6,060 bases of DNA, taken from the NCBI GenBank assembly GCA_018065375.1, contig JAGHTJ010000097.1:1-6060 (forward strand). The letters are read 5' to 3'. A model generated the notes under the pieces. That model was not told the origin of the DNA. It worked only from the letters and a program-made list of their open reading frames with translations, and made no database searches. How positions within the stretch are numbered: position 1 is the stretch's first letter; every line of letters starts with the position of its first letter. The translations under genes and the position numbers were made by a program. This document shows positions 1-6,051 of this stretch, one piece after another. Source of the DNA: Candidatus Equinaster intestinalis (GTDB lineage: Bacteria; Bacillota_A; Clostridia; Oscillospirales; Acutalibacteraceae).

Positions 1-128
1 TCCAAATATTCCGCAACTGCAAAACGCGAGCAACTGCGAGTAAAACAGAGGAAAAACGAGCAAATAAAAGTTTATCAAATTTTCTCTCCTGTTTTCGCTA
101 AAAAAATACAAAAAGATTCAAAAAAGTG
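1..128. other. Unassigned left-edge stretch
   Basis: No gene can be supported here. All three + frames are open from base 1 and stop at 41-43, 99-101 and 130-132, so the tail of an upstream gene could end in any of them. On the - strand a TTG at 78-76 has an AGGAG at 90-86, seven bases away, and opens a hydrophobic frame of 26 codons that runs off the edge, so a divergent gene is also possible. The octamer GCAACTGC occurs twice (13-20 and 30-37). Nothing distinguishes these options within the window. Confidence 0.4.
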
Positions 129-157
129 TTGACTTTTTGCGGTTTTTAGTCTATATT
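129..157 (+). promoter_or_regulatory. Vegetative (sigma-A type) promoter of the potABCD operon
   Basis: TTGACT at 129-134 (5 of 6 to TTGACA) and TATATT at 152-157 (5 of 6 to TATAAT) are separated by exactly 17 bases. Transcription would begin at about 163-166, giving a leader of about 170 nt before potA. This is the only strong promoter I found ahead of the operon, and the four genes have no internal gaps, so it probably drives all of them. The spacer contains CTTTTTGCGG (133-142), which nearly repeats CTCTTTGCGG in the leader (234-243). Confidence 0.75.
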
Positions 158-162
158 TACAT

Positions 163-336
163 ATTGTTAAAAGCATCTGTGTTGAATGCAGTTTCAAACT
201 GCGGCTAATCAAAAAATTATTGATGATTAAAAACTCTTTGCGGAGGCCGTACGGAAAGAAATTGCAGGTATCGCGCAGAGCCAAAAAATTTTTTTAGCTT
301 GTGCGGCACTATGTGTCCGCAAAGGGGGATGCTTTA
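163..336 (+). promoter_or_regulatory. Structured 5' leader of potA; possible control of ribosome access
   Basis: The leader can form a long-range helix in which 234-244 (CTCTTTGCGGA) pairs with 316-326 (TCCGCAAAGGG): 11 pairs, one of them G-U. The 3' strand includes AAAGGG of the potA ribosome binding site. Inside it, 246-254 can pair with 299-307 over nine positions (three G-U), leaving an AU-rich interior. A separate small hairpin, GCAGT-TTCAA-ACTGC, lies at 188-202. A 14-codon upstream frame (186-230) ends four bases before the long helix. I do not recognise a known riboswitch class. Base pairing is visible in the sequence; regulation, for example by polyamines, is inference. Confidence 0.45.
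321..328 (+). promoter_or_regulatory. Ribosome binding site that fixes the potA start
   Basis: AAAGGGGG ends eight bases before the ATG at 337. This favours ATG 337 over the in-frame GTG at 301, which has no comparable site and would add twelve residues unlike the family. Its first six bases are also one strand of the long-range leader helix. Confidence 0.75.
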
Positions 337-1458
337 ATGGAAAAAAAGAATATTTTGGAGTTAAAAAACATTTCTGTTACATTGGGCGATATAAGAGTTC
401 TTAATTCGATTAATCTCGAAATTAAGGATAAGGAGTTTATCACCCTGCTCGGTCCTTCGGGCTGTGGTAAAACGACCATATTGCGCATTATTGCGGGCTT
501 TGTTGAACCCGACTGCGGCGATGTACTTTTTGACGGTGAAATAATAAATGGTGTTCCCGCCTATAAAAGGCAGGTTAACACCATTTTTCAGCGTTATGCC
601 CTTTTCCCTCACTTAAATGTTTTTGAAAACATCGCTTTCGGTTTGCGTGTTAAAAAGCTGCCGGAAAAAGAGATTAAGGAAAAGGTTTACGAAATGCTTG
701 AGCTTGTAAATCTTAAAGGTCTTGAAAAGCGCAGTATTGCTACCCTTTCCGGCGGTCAGCAGCAGCGTGTTGCAATAGCGAGAGGAATAGGCAACAACCG
801 TAAGGTTCTGCTTTTGGTCGAGCCGTTGGCGGCTCTTGACTTAAAGCTCCGCAAGGATATGCAGGTTGAACTTAAAAAGATTCAGCAGCAGCTCGGAATT
901 ACCTTTATTTTTGTTACTCACGACCAGGAAGAAGCCCTTTCGATGTCTGACACCGTTGTTGTTATAGAAAACGGCAAAATTCAACAGATAGGCTCTCCGC
1001 AAGATATTTATAATGAGCCCAAAAATGCCTTTGTAGCCGATTATATAGGCGAATCGAATATACTTGACGGTGTTATGAAAGCCGACTATCTGGCTGAATT
1101 TTCGGGTAAACAATTTAAGTGTCTTGATGCAGGTTTTGCCGAAAACGAAAAGGTTGATATAGTTGTTCGCCCCGAGGATGTTGATATAGTAGATGCAGAA
1201 AAAGGTATGCTCCAGGGTACTGTTACATCGATTACATTCCTCGGCGTTCATTATGAAATAATTGTTGATATCGGCGGCTTCAAATGGACGATTCAAACCA
1301 CCGATGAGCACTTTGTTGGTGATAAAGTCGGCTTATATATTGAGCCCGATGCAATTCATGTTATGAAAAAGAGCGAATATCCCGGTAAATACGGTGATTA
1401 CAGCTCTTACAGTGAAGAAATCGACCATCTTTCCGATAATGAGGAGGATGCAGATTGA
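337..1458 (+). CDS. potA: Spermidine/putrescine ABC transporter ATP-binding protein PotA (altered Walker B)
   Basis: Cytoplasmic ATPase that powers polyamine import through PotB and PotC. The 373-residue protein is close to the usual PotA length. Visible motifs are Walker [10 protein letters not shown] (39-47), Q-loop Q85 in [10 protein letters not shown], signature LSGGQ (137-141), catalytic E162, D-loop ALD (166-168) and switch H195 in [11 protein letters not shown]-terminal TOBE-type regulatory region follows (about 270-350), and the tail is acidic. The Walker B aspartate, normally in LLLDEP, is valine 161 (codon GTC at 817-819). Nearby G152 and R155 also differ from the usual ARALVNKPKV pattern. 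The frame is otherwise intact. Loss of this Mg-coordinating residue would be expected to impair ATP hydrolysis, so either the transporter is compromised or the base is wrong. The start is ATG 337, and the 3' end overlaps potB by four bases (TTGA). Family assignment is firm; function of this allele is uncertain. Confidence 0.93.
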   Translation: MEKKNILELKNISVTLGDIRVLNSINLEIKDKEFITLLGPSGCGKTTILRIIAGFVEPDCGDVLFDGEIINGVPAYKRQVNTIFQRYALFPHLNVFENIAFGLRVKKLPEKEIKEKVYEMLELVNLKGLEKRSIATLSGGQQQRVAIARGIGNNRKVLLLVEPLAALDLKLRKDMQVELKKIQQQLGITFIFVTHDQEEALSMSDTVVVIENGKIQQIGSPQDIYNEPKNAFVADYIGESNILDGVMKADYLAEFSGKQFKCLDAGFAENEKVDIVVRPEDVDIVDAEKGMLQGTVTSITFLGVHYEIIVDIGGFKWTIQTTDEHFVGDKVGLYIEPDAIHVMKKSEYPGKYGDYSSYSEEIDHLSDNEEDAD

Positions 1459-2282
1459 ACAAAAAATCTTTTGGCAGCCGCCTTGTTTCGGCGCCATATA
1501 TCGTTTGGGCGGCAATATTTATAGTTGTACCGCTTTTAATGATGATTTATTACTCATTTACCGATGTTGCAGGCGTTTTTACCCTTGCAAACATAACCTC
1601 GCTCGGTAAATATAAAAAGGCATTCGGTCTTTCGATACTTTATGCATTTATTTCTACGGCTATTACCTTTATTTTAGCTTATCCCCTCGCCTATTTTATG
1701 ACTAAATTAAAGGTTTCATCGCAAAAAATGATACTTATGATAGTTGTGTTCCCAATGTGGATGAACTTTCTTATCCGTACTTATTCCTGGATTTCCATTT
1801 TGGCAAACACCGGCATTATAAATACTTTTTTAGGCAAGCTCGGCATTGGGCCGCTAAAAATGATAAACACACCGGGCGCTGTTATTCTCGGTATGGTTTA
1901 TGATTTTATGCCCTATATGGTACTGCCGATTTATACGGTTATGACCAAAATCGATAAATCTCTGCTTGAAGCGAGCGAGGACCTTGGAGGCAATGCTTTA
2001 ACAAAGCTGAGAAGGGTTATTTTTCCGCTCAGCTTACCCGGTGTGATTTCCGGTATAACAATGGTATTTGTGCCGTCTGTAAGTACATTTTATATCTCAC
2101 AAAAGCTCGGCGGCAACAAAACAATGCTTATAGGCGATGCTATCGAGTATTTGTTCAATTTAGGACCTACGCACTACAATGTTGCTTCGGCAATATCGCT
2201 TGTACTTATGGTGCTGATACTGCTCTGCCTTGCCGTTATGAACAGGTTTTCCGATGATGACGACGGAGGTATAATGATATGA
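1455..2282 (+). CDS. potB: Spermidine/putrescine ABC transporter permease PotB
   Basis: One of the two membrane subunits forming the polyamine channel. It has 275 residues, the size of E. coli PotB. Hydrophobic segments lie at about 13-35, 58-82, 91-116, 141-163, 193-215 and 245-263, consistent with six membrane spans. The EAA loop that docks onto the ATPase is visible at 172-191, beginning EASEDLGG and ending VIFP. Translation must begin at TTG 1455: GAGGAGG at 1441-1447 sits seven bases upstream, the ATG at 1448 is out of frame, and the TTG shares bases with the potA stop (TTGA), so the two are probably translationally coupled. Its position after potA and before a second permease separates it from single-permease transporters. 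Confidence 0.93.
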   Translation: MNKKSFGSRLVSAPYIVWAAIFIVVPLLMMIYYSFTDVAGVFTLANITSLGKYKKAFGLSILYAFISTAITFILAYPLAYFMTKLKVSSQKMILMIVVFPMWMNFLIRTYSWISILANTGIINTFLGKLGIGPLKMINTPGAVILGMVYDFMPYMVLPIYTVMTKIDKSLLEASEDLGGNALTKLRRVIFPLSLPGVISGITMVFVPSVSTFYISQKLGGNKTMLIGDAIEYLFNLGPTHYNVASAISLVLMVLILLCLAVMNRFSDDDDGGIMI

Positions 2283-3082
2283 AAGTTCTTTCAAAGATTT
2301 ATATCGCCCTGATACTTATTTTCTTATATGCTCCGGTTTTGGTTATGATGGTTTTCTCCTTTAATTCGGCAAACAGTGTTTGGGTGTTCAAAGGCTTTTC
2401 ACTTGAGTGGTATAACCGCCTGCTCTTTAATGATAATCTGCTAAATGCCTTAAAGCATACTTTGATTATCGCTGTTCTTTCTGCCGCAATTTCAACTGTT
2501 TTGGGCACTGCGGCGGCAGTCGGTATATTTTCTTTCCGCAAAAAAATCACCAAAAGCGCCATTATGTCGGTAACAAACATACCTATGATGAATGCCGATA
2601 TTGTTACCGGTATTTCTCTTATGCTTTTGTTTGTTTTTATCGGCAGACTTTTCGGTATTACCGAATCTCTGGGCTTTACAACGGTTTTAATTGCCCACAT
2701 AACCTTTAATCTGCCGTATGTTATTCTATCGGTAATGCCAAAATTAAAGCAGACCGACCACCATTTGCCTGAGGCGGCTTTGGACCTTGGCTGCACACCG
2801 CTGCAAGCTTTCTTTAAGGTGGTGTTCCCATCGATTTCTTCGGGCGTTTTCAGCGGCTTTATAATGGCATTTACACTGTCTCTCGACGATTTTGTTATCA
2901 GTTATTTTACCTGCGGACATTATCAGACCTTACCGATAGTAATATACAGTATGACCAAAAAGACGGTAACACCCGATACCTATGCACTATCTTCGATTAC
3001 ATTTGTTGCTGTGTTTGCTTTGCTTGTTTTATATAACGCAATTCAGGGCTCAACAGAAAGAAAGGCGGTACGCGCAAAATGA
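2279..3082 (+). CDS. potC: Spermidine/putrescine ABC transporter permease PotC
   Basis: Second membrane subunit of the polyamine importer, pairing with PotB. It has 267 residues, near the usual 260-265. Hydrophobic spans are visible at about 8-29, 60-85, 97-121, 130-153, 187-209 and 236-257. The EAA loop for contact with PotA is at 165-184, with EAALDLGC and VVFP. SLDDFVISYF (201-210) is a stretch characteristic of PotC-type permeases. ATG 2279 overlaps the potB stop as ATGA and is preceded by GGAGGT (2265-2270) eight bases away, so the start is secure. Nothing in the sequence suggests truncation or frameshift. Confidence 0.94.
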   Translation: MKVLSKIYIALILIFLYAPVLVMMVFSFNSANSVWVFKGFSLEWYNRLLFNDNLLNALKHTLIIAVLSAAISTVLGTAAAVGIFSFRKKITKSAIMSVTNIPMMNADIVTGISLMLLFVFIGRLFGITESLGFTTVLIAHITFNLPYVILSVMPKLKQTDHHLPEAALDLGCTPLQAFFKVVFPSISSGVFSGFIMAFTLSLDDFVISYFTCGHYQTLPIVIYSMTKKTVTPDTYALSSITFVAVFALLVLYNAIQGSTERKAVRAK

Positions 3083-4191
3083 AAAAAATCAAATTCATTA
3101 TTTCGGTTCTTCTCGTAATTCTCTTGGTATTCTCCTGCTCTTCTTGCGGTTATGAATACTTTGATTTGAATTTGCGGGCGGACTATACAAATGAACTTGC
3201 CGGTACCGAGCTAAATGTTTATAACTGGGGTGAATACATCTCGGTTGGCGGCGACGGTGATATGGATGTTGTTAAGGAATTTGAGAAGGATACCGGTATT
3301 AAGGTAAATTATACAACCTTTGACAGCAATGAAACAATGTATTCTCAGATTAAAAACGGCGGCGTTTCTTATGATGTAATTATTCCCTCGGACTATATGA
3401 TAGAGCGCCTTAAAAACGAGAATATGCTTAAGAAAATCGATATGGCGAAAATCACCAATTTCGATTTGATTGATCCGAAATATAAAGGTTTGTTTTTTGA
3501 CCCCGATAACGAATACACTGTTGCCTACAATGTAGGCATGGTTGGAATCATCTATAACAGCGCTCTTGTAAAAGAAGATATCCACAGTTGGAGCGCACTT
3601 TGGGATGAAAAATATAAGGGCATGACACTTATGTTTGATAACCCCCGCGATGCTTTTGCCATTGCGCAGTTCAGGCTCGGTCAGAGTATCAATTCTACTG
3701 ATAAAGCCGATTGGGACAGAGCAAAAAATATGCTTGTAGACCAAAAGCAGTATTTGCAAAACTATGTTATGGATGAGGTTTTTTCAAAAATGGAAACCGG
3801 CGAAGCGGCTATTGCCCCCTACTACGCAGGCGACTATTTTACAATGCTTGATTTAAACCCCGACCTTAAATTTATTTATCCGGATGAAGGCACAAACATT
3901 TTTGTAGATTCTGTTTGCATACCGACCTGCTGTAAAAATTACGATGCGGCTCTGCTCTTTATCAATTTTCTGCTTGAGCCGGACATTGCTCTTGCAAATG
4001 CAGAATATATAGGCTATGCTTCACCTAATACCTCTGTTACAACAAACGAGGAATACAGTCATTACGGCGAGGAAATTCTCTACCCGAGCGATACGGAGTA
4101 TATGAACACCAAAACAGAGTATTTCCACGACATAGATGTTGATATTAAAACCTATTACGAAAATCTTTGGTTAGACATAAAGCGAGATTAA
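3079..4191 (+). CDS. potD: Spermidine/putrescine-binding lipoprotein PotD
   Basis: Extracellular substrate-binding subunit, probably lipid-anchored. Residues 1-19 form a basic then hydrophobic signal. A lipobox-like VFSC ends at C20; C23 is an alternative modified cysteine. The 370 residues exceed E. coli PotD (348), mostly through the N-terminal anchor region and a linker. Aligned by eye with E. coli PotD, likely ligand-pocket positions are kept at W50 and Y53 (YNWGEY), S104 and Y106 (PSDY), acidic D187 and D191, D277 and Y313 (IGYASPN). The tryptophan near D277 is F275 and another is probably Y249, so preference between spermidine and putrescine cannot be read off. ATG 3079 overlaps the potC stop (ATGA). 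Its ribosome binding site is weak (AAAGGCGG at 3061-3068), suggesting coupling to potC translation. It is last in the operon and is followed directly by the terminator. Confidence 0.93.
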   Translation: MKKIKFIISVLLVILLVFSCSSCGYEYFDLNLRADYTNELAGTELNVYNWGEYISVGGDGDMDVVKEFEKDTGIKVNYTTFDSNETMYSQIKNGGVSYDVIIPSDYMIERLKNENMLKKIDMAKITNFDLIDPKYKGLFFDPDNEYTVAYNVGMVGIIYNSALVKEDIHSWSALWDEKYKGMTLMFDNPRDAFAIAQFRLGQSINSTDKADWDRAKNMLVDQKQYLQNYVMDEVFSKMETGEAAIAPYYAGDYFTMLDLNPDLKFIYPDEGTNIFVDSVCIPTCCKNYDAALLFINFLLEPDIALANAEYIGYASPNTSVTTNEEYSHYGEEILYPSDTEYMNTKTEYFHDIDVDIKTYYENLWLDIKRD

Positions 4192-4195
4192 AAAT

Positions 4196-4230
4196 AAAGG
4201 ACTTAAATCCGAATCGGGTTTAAGTCCTTT
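4196..4230. terminator. Bidirectional intrinsic terminator between potD and xerD
   Basis: AAAGGACTTAAATCC (4196-4210) pairs with GGGTTTAAGTCCTTT (4216-4230) around a five-base loop, giving 15 pairs with one G-U. On the + side the stem ends in a short T run; on the - side it is followed by TTTATTTTTAA, a better U-tract. It lies five bases after the potD stop and its right end overlaps the xerD stop codon (4232-4230), so one hairpin serves both converging operons. Confidence 0.88.
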
Positions 4231-5117
4231 TATCTTGCCAGCGGATGGAATTTTTTATACGCTAAAGCGTATTTGTTCTTCATCATCTGCGCGTATATTT
4301 GAGTTGAAGAAATGTCCGAGTGTCCGAGCAGCTCCTGAACATCACTGAGCTGTGCGCCGTTTTCAAGGAGATGCGCTGCGAACGAATGACGCAGAGTATG
4401 CGGTGTGATATCTTTATTTATCTTTGCACTTACTGCATACTGCTTGATTATCTTCCAAAAGCCCTGCCTTGTCATAGGCTTGCCGTTCATATTGGTAAAC
4501 AGCCTGTCCTCTTTCGGGTCGTTGACAACGATATCACGGGCATTTGTAAGATAGTTTTTAATTGATTTCAGTGCCTGCGGATAAATGGGAATAATTCTTT
4601 CCTTTTTATCGGAAGACATATGTAAAATGCCTATTTGCAGGTTTATATCGTTAACTTTAAGCTCGATAAGTTCTGTAACCTTAATACCTGTTGCATACAA
4701 AAGCTCAAGCATGGCTTTATCTCGGCAGCTCTTAAAGTCTGTACCGTCGGGCTGTTCAAGTAAAGTTATAACCTCTTTAGCGGTGAGTATCTCGGGCAGT
4801 TTTTTTGGCTGAGTGCGCTTATGGGTTGCCACTGTCGGAATTTTATCAAGGTATCCGTTTTTAGAAAGAAAACCGAAATAGCAGTTAAGCGAAGCAACAC
4901 TTCTTGCAATACTCGATTCGCTGTGGCCGGTGGTAAGCATATTATGCTCGTATTTTTCAATATCAGCGCTTTTTACGGATTTAAGGTCATTTATACCGTT
5001 TTCGGTGCAATAGTTAATAAACTTATTTATATCACGCAGATATGATTCCATCGTGTTTTTTGAAGATTTTTTCACATCACGCAGATAGTTTTCGAAATCA
5101 ACTGTATAACTGACCAT
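4230..5117 (-). CDS. xerD: Tyrosine recombinase XerD (first catalytic Arg is Lys)
   Basis: Site-specific recombinase of the XerCD system, which resolves chromosome dimers at dif. It has 295 residues, the standard XerD length. An N-terminal SAM-like DNA-binding core spans about 1-90 and the catalytic domain about 108-285. The active site shows K172 (KKERIIPI), H240 and R243 (PHTLRHSF), H266 (LLGHSD) and nucleophile Y275 (TQIYAQ). The first catalytic arginine, usual in ATGLRVSEL, is K146 here (ATGIKVTEL, codon AAG), which is unexpected because that arginine is nearly invariant. ATG 5117 is preceded by AAGGAAG at 5131-5125, which overlaps the spoIIM stop, so translation is probably coupled. Adjacency to spoIIM recalls the B. 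subtilis spoIIM-fur-yqzK-xerD order and supports XerD rather than XerC or a phage integrase. Whether it still catalyses strand exchange is open. Confidence 0.88.
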   Translation of the reverse strand: MVSYTVDFENYLRDVKKSSKNTMESYLRDINKFINYCTENGINDLKSVKSADIEKYEHNMLTTGHSESSIARSVASLNCYFGFLSKNGYLDKIPTVATHKRTQPKKLPEILTAKEVITLLEQPDGTDFKSCRDKAMLELLYATGIKVTELIELKVNDINLQIGILHMSSDKKERIIPIYPQALKSIKNYLTNARDIVVNDPKEDRLFTNMNGKPMTRQGFWKIIKQYAVSAKINKDITPHTLRHSFAAHLLENGAQLSDVQELLGHSDISSTQIYAQMMKNKYALAYKKFHPLAR

Positions 5118-5129
5118 TTTTTCACTTCC

Positions 5130-5759
5130 TTAAAAATCGAAATATTTGAAAAACGAAACCGACATTATTGCGTTTAAGAGCGAGGATAGAGCAAATAAGA
5201 GTAAAATTATCGAGAATTTTCGGCAGTAGGCTTTGAAATCGCCGTAAATATTCCCGCCAGAGCTCTGCGGCAAAGTAACACGAACAAGATTAAGCGAGAG
5301 ATTAAAAGCCGCTCTTGAGCAAATAAAATACCCTATAACCGCAATAAGTGTACAAGGAATAAGTATCAGAGAATTAAATGCTATGCCTTTAAGGGTAAAA
5401 TTACTGTAGAGGTACCCTGCCGTAATTCCGTAAGCAAAGCCGCAATAAGAGATAGTCAACGGAGAGAGCACTACGCCCACAACCGATGTTCCGCTTAAAA
5501 ACAGAATAAGCACAATCGGTAAAAATGAGGTAAATGCCGAAAGCAAAACCGAAAAGAAATCGGAGCCGCTCCGCACCTTAACAAAGGCTGAAAAAGAGTT
5601 TGCGGCGACAGAAAAAACAGCACTGCTTTTTTTAAGAAAAATTACCCCAAGCAGCACGCCGATAAAATATATTACGGTGATAACCATCAGAAATTTGTTT
5701 TCCGAAAAAATTTCAAAAAATTTTGCTTTTCGCAGGTTTATTGTTGCAACTCGTTTCAT
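5130..5759 (-). CDS. spoIIM: Stage II sporulation protein M (SpoIIM family)
   Basis: Probable mother-cell membrane protein which, with SpoIID and SpoIIP, drives septal peptidoglycan remodelling and engulfment. The 209 residues match the B. subtilis protein (about 214). Five hydrophobic spans are visible at about 23-42, 69-88, 91-115, 126-147 and 182-203, following a short basic cytoplasmic N-terminus, which fits SpoIIM topology. There is no catalytic motif, as expected. The assignment rests on topology, length, the glycine-rich centre and the neighbouring xerD; sequence identity looks modest. ATG 5759 has AGGAGG at 5772-5767 with seven-base spacing, so the start is secure. It lies upstream of xerD with a 12-base gap in one operon, and a sigma-E-like promoter sits just upstream. 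An otherwise uncharacterised SpoIIM-like membrane protein is the main alternative. Confidence 0.78.
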   Translation of the reverse strand: MKRVATINLRKAKFFEIFSENKFLMVITVIYFIGVLLGVIFLKKSSAVFSVAANSFSAFVKVRSGSDFFSVLLSAFTSFLPIVLILFLSGTSVVGVVLSPLTISYCGFAYGITAGYLYSNFTLKGIAFNSLILIPCTLIAVIGYFICSRAAFNLSLNLVRVTLPQSSGGNIYGDFKAYCRKFSIILLLFALSSLLNAIMSVSFFKYFDF

Positions 5760-5781
5760 ATTTTGTCCTCCTATCGTTACA

Positions 5782-5810
5782 TAGGTATGCTTTAAGAGGA
5801 CAAGATATTA
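5782..5810 (-). promoter_or_regulatory. Sigma-E-like sporulation promoter of spoIIM
   Basis: TAATATC (5810-5804) fits the Bacillus sigma-E -35 pattern KMATATT at six of seven positions. It is followed after exactly 14 bases by CATACCTA (5789-5782), whose first five bases match the -10 pattern CATACAHT. The start point would fall at about 5777-5774, immediately before the AGGAGG site, giving a very short leader. The match agrees with the mother-cell role of SpoIIM, but the -10 is only partly conserved and the call rests on inspection. Confidence 0.55.
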
Positions 5811-5911
5811 CTTTAATACAACATTTCGTTGAAAGCAAACATCGCCTGCAAATATGTAGTATTTCAAGAAATTATGTAATCTACCGAAAAAATATCTTAA
5901 CATAAATATAG

Positions 5912-5960
5912 CCCGCACAAAAAACGAAAAAATTATTAAATTAATGCGTTTTTTGGTGGG
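5912..5960. repeat. Imperfect inverted repeat, 49 bases
   Basis: CCCGCACAAAAAACG (5912-5926) is complementary to CGTTTTTTGGTGGG (5947-5960), with one bulged base (A5917) and one G-T pair, around a 20-base AT-rich loop. Neither side is followed by a T run, so it is not a typical intrinsic terminator. It begins only a few bases after the expected start of the vegetative transcript on the - strand and would form a hairpin at that RNA's 5' end. Confidence 0.6.
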
Positions 5961-5971
5961 AGACAATTATA

Positions 5972-6000
5972 GTTATACACTACTTTTCAGCTCATGTCAA
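5972..6000 (-). promoter_or_regulatory. Vegetative (sigma-A type) promoter reading toward spoIIM-xerD
   Basis: A perfect TTGACA (6000-5995) is separated by 17 bases from TATAAC (5977-5972); a second match, TATAAT, follows at 5971-5966 but at 23-base spacing. Transcription would start near 5967-5964 and run leftward about 205 bases before spoIIM. This would give xerD expression during growth, independent of sporulation. Confidence 0.72.
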
Positions 6001-6007
6001 TAAGGAA

Positions 6008-6036
6008 TTTTCGAATAATTTTGCATTATGTAAACT
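6008..6036 (+). other. Possible dif-like Xer recombination site
   Basis: The right arm TTATGTAAACT (6026-6036) equals the XerD arm of the B. subtilis dif site as I recall it. The left arm TTTTCGAATAA (6008-6018) resembles XerC arms of the form nnTTCGCATAA. The spacer between them, TTTTGCA, is seven bases rather than the usual six, which weakens the case. The call rests on similarity alone. Confidence 0.35.
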
Positions 6037-6051
6037 ATTTATGTTAACTAT
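6026..6051 (+). repeat. Tandem 13-bp direct repeat with XerD-arm-like cores
   Basis: TTATGTAAACTAT (6026-6038) is followed without a gap by TTATGTTAACTAT (6039-6051), a 12 of 13 match. Both cores resemble XerD-binding half-sites of dif. The pair lies about 26 bases upstream of the -35 element of the vegetative promoter on the - strand, where an activator or regulator could also bind. Confidence 0.6.

Noticed and set aside
13..37. Repeated GCAACTGC octamer as a regulatory or CRISPR repeat
   Set aside because: Only two short copies with no spacer structure; not enough to support any call.
247..254. CCGTACGG palindrome as a protein operator
   Set aside because: Only eight bases, single copy, and it is accounted for by pairing with 299-307.
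75..284. 69-codon - strand frame covering the pot promoter and leader
   Set aside because: Composition does not look like protein coding, there is no clear ribosome binding site, and the region is better explained as promoter and leader.
279..299. AGCC-A6-T7-AGCT hairpin as a terminator in the leader
   Set aside because: The stem is almost all A-T with a mismatch and is not followed by a U-tract; the tail instead joins the nested helix with 246-254.
301..336. GTG 301 as the potA start, adding twelve residues
   Set aside because: ATG 337 has a strong ribosome binding site at ideal spacing and gives the usual N-terminus; 301-336 is better explained as structured leader.
841..1311. Long antisense frame inside potA
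   Set aside because: A shadow of the coding strand; the sense frame has full family motifs throughout.
5808..5903. 31-codon frame on the - strand ahead of spoIIM
   Set aside because: No ribosome binding site, no recognisable features, and it overlaps the sigma-E-like -35 element.
5723..5905. 60-codon + strand frame crossing the spoIIM start
   Set aside because: It overlaps spoIIM antisense and its control region, has no ribosome binding site, and looks like a chance frame.
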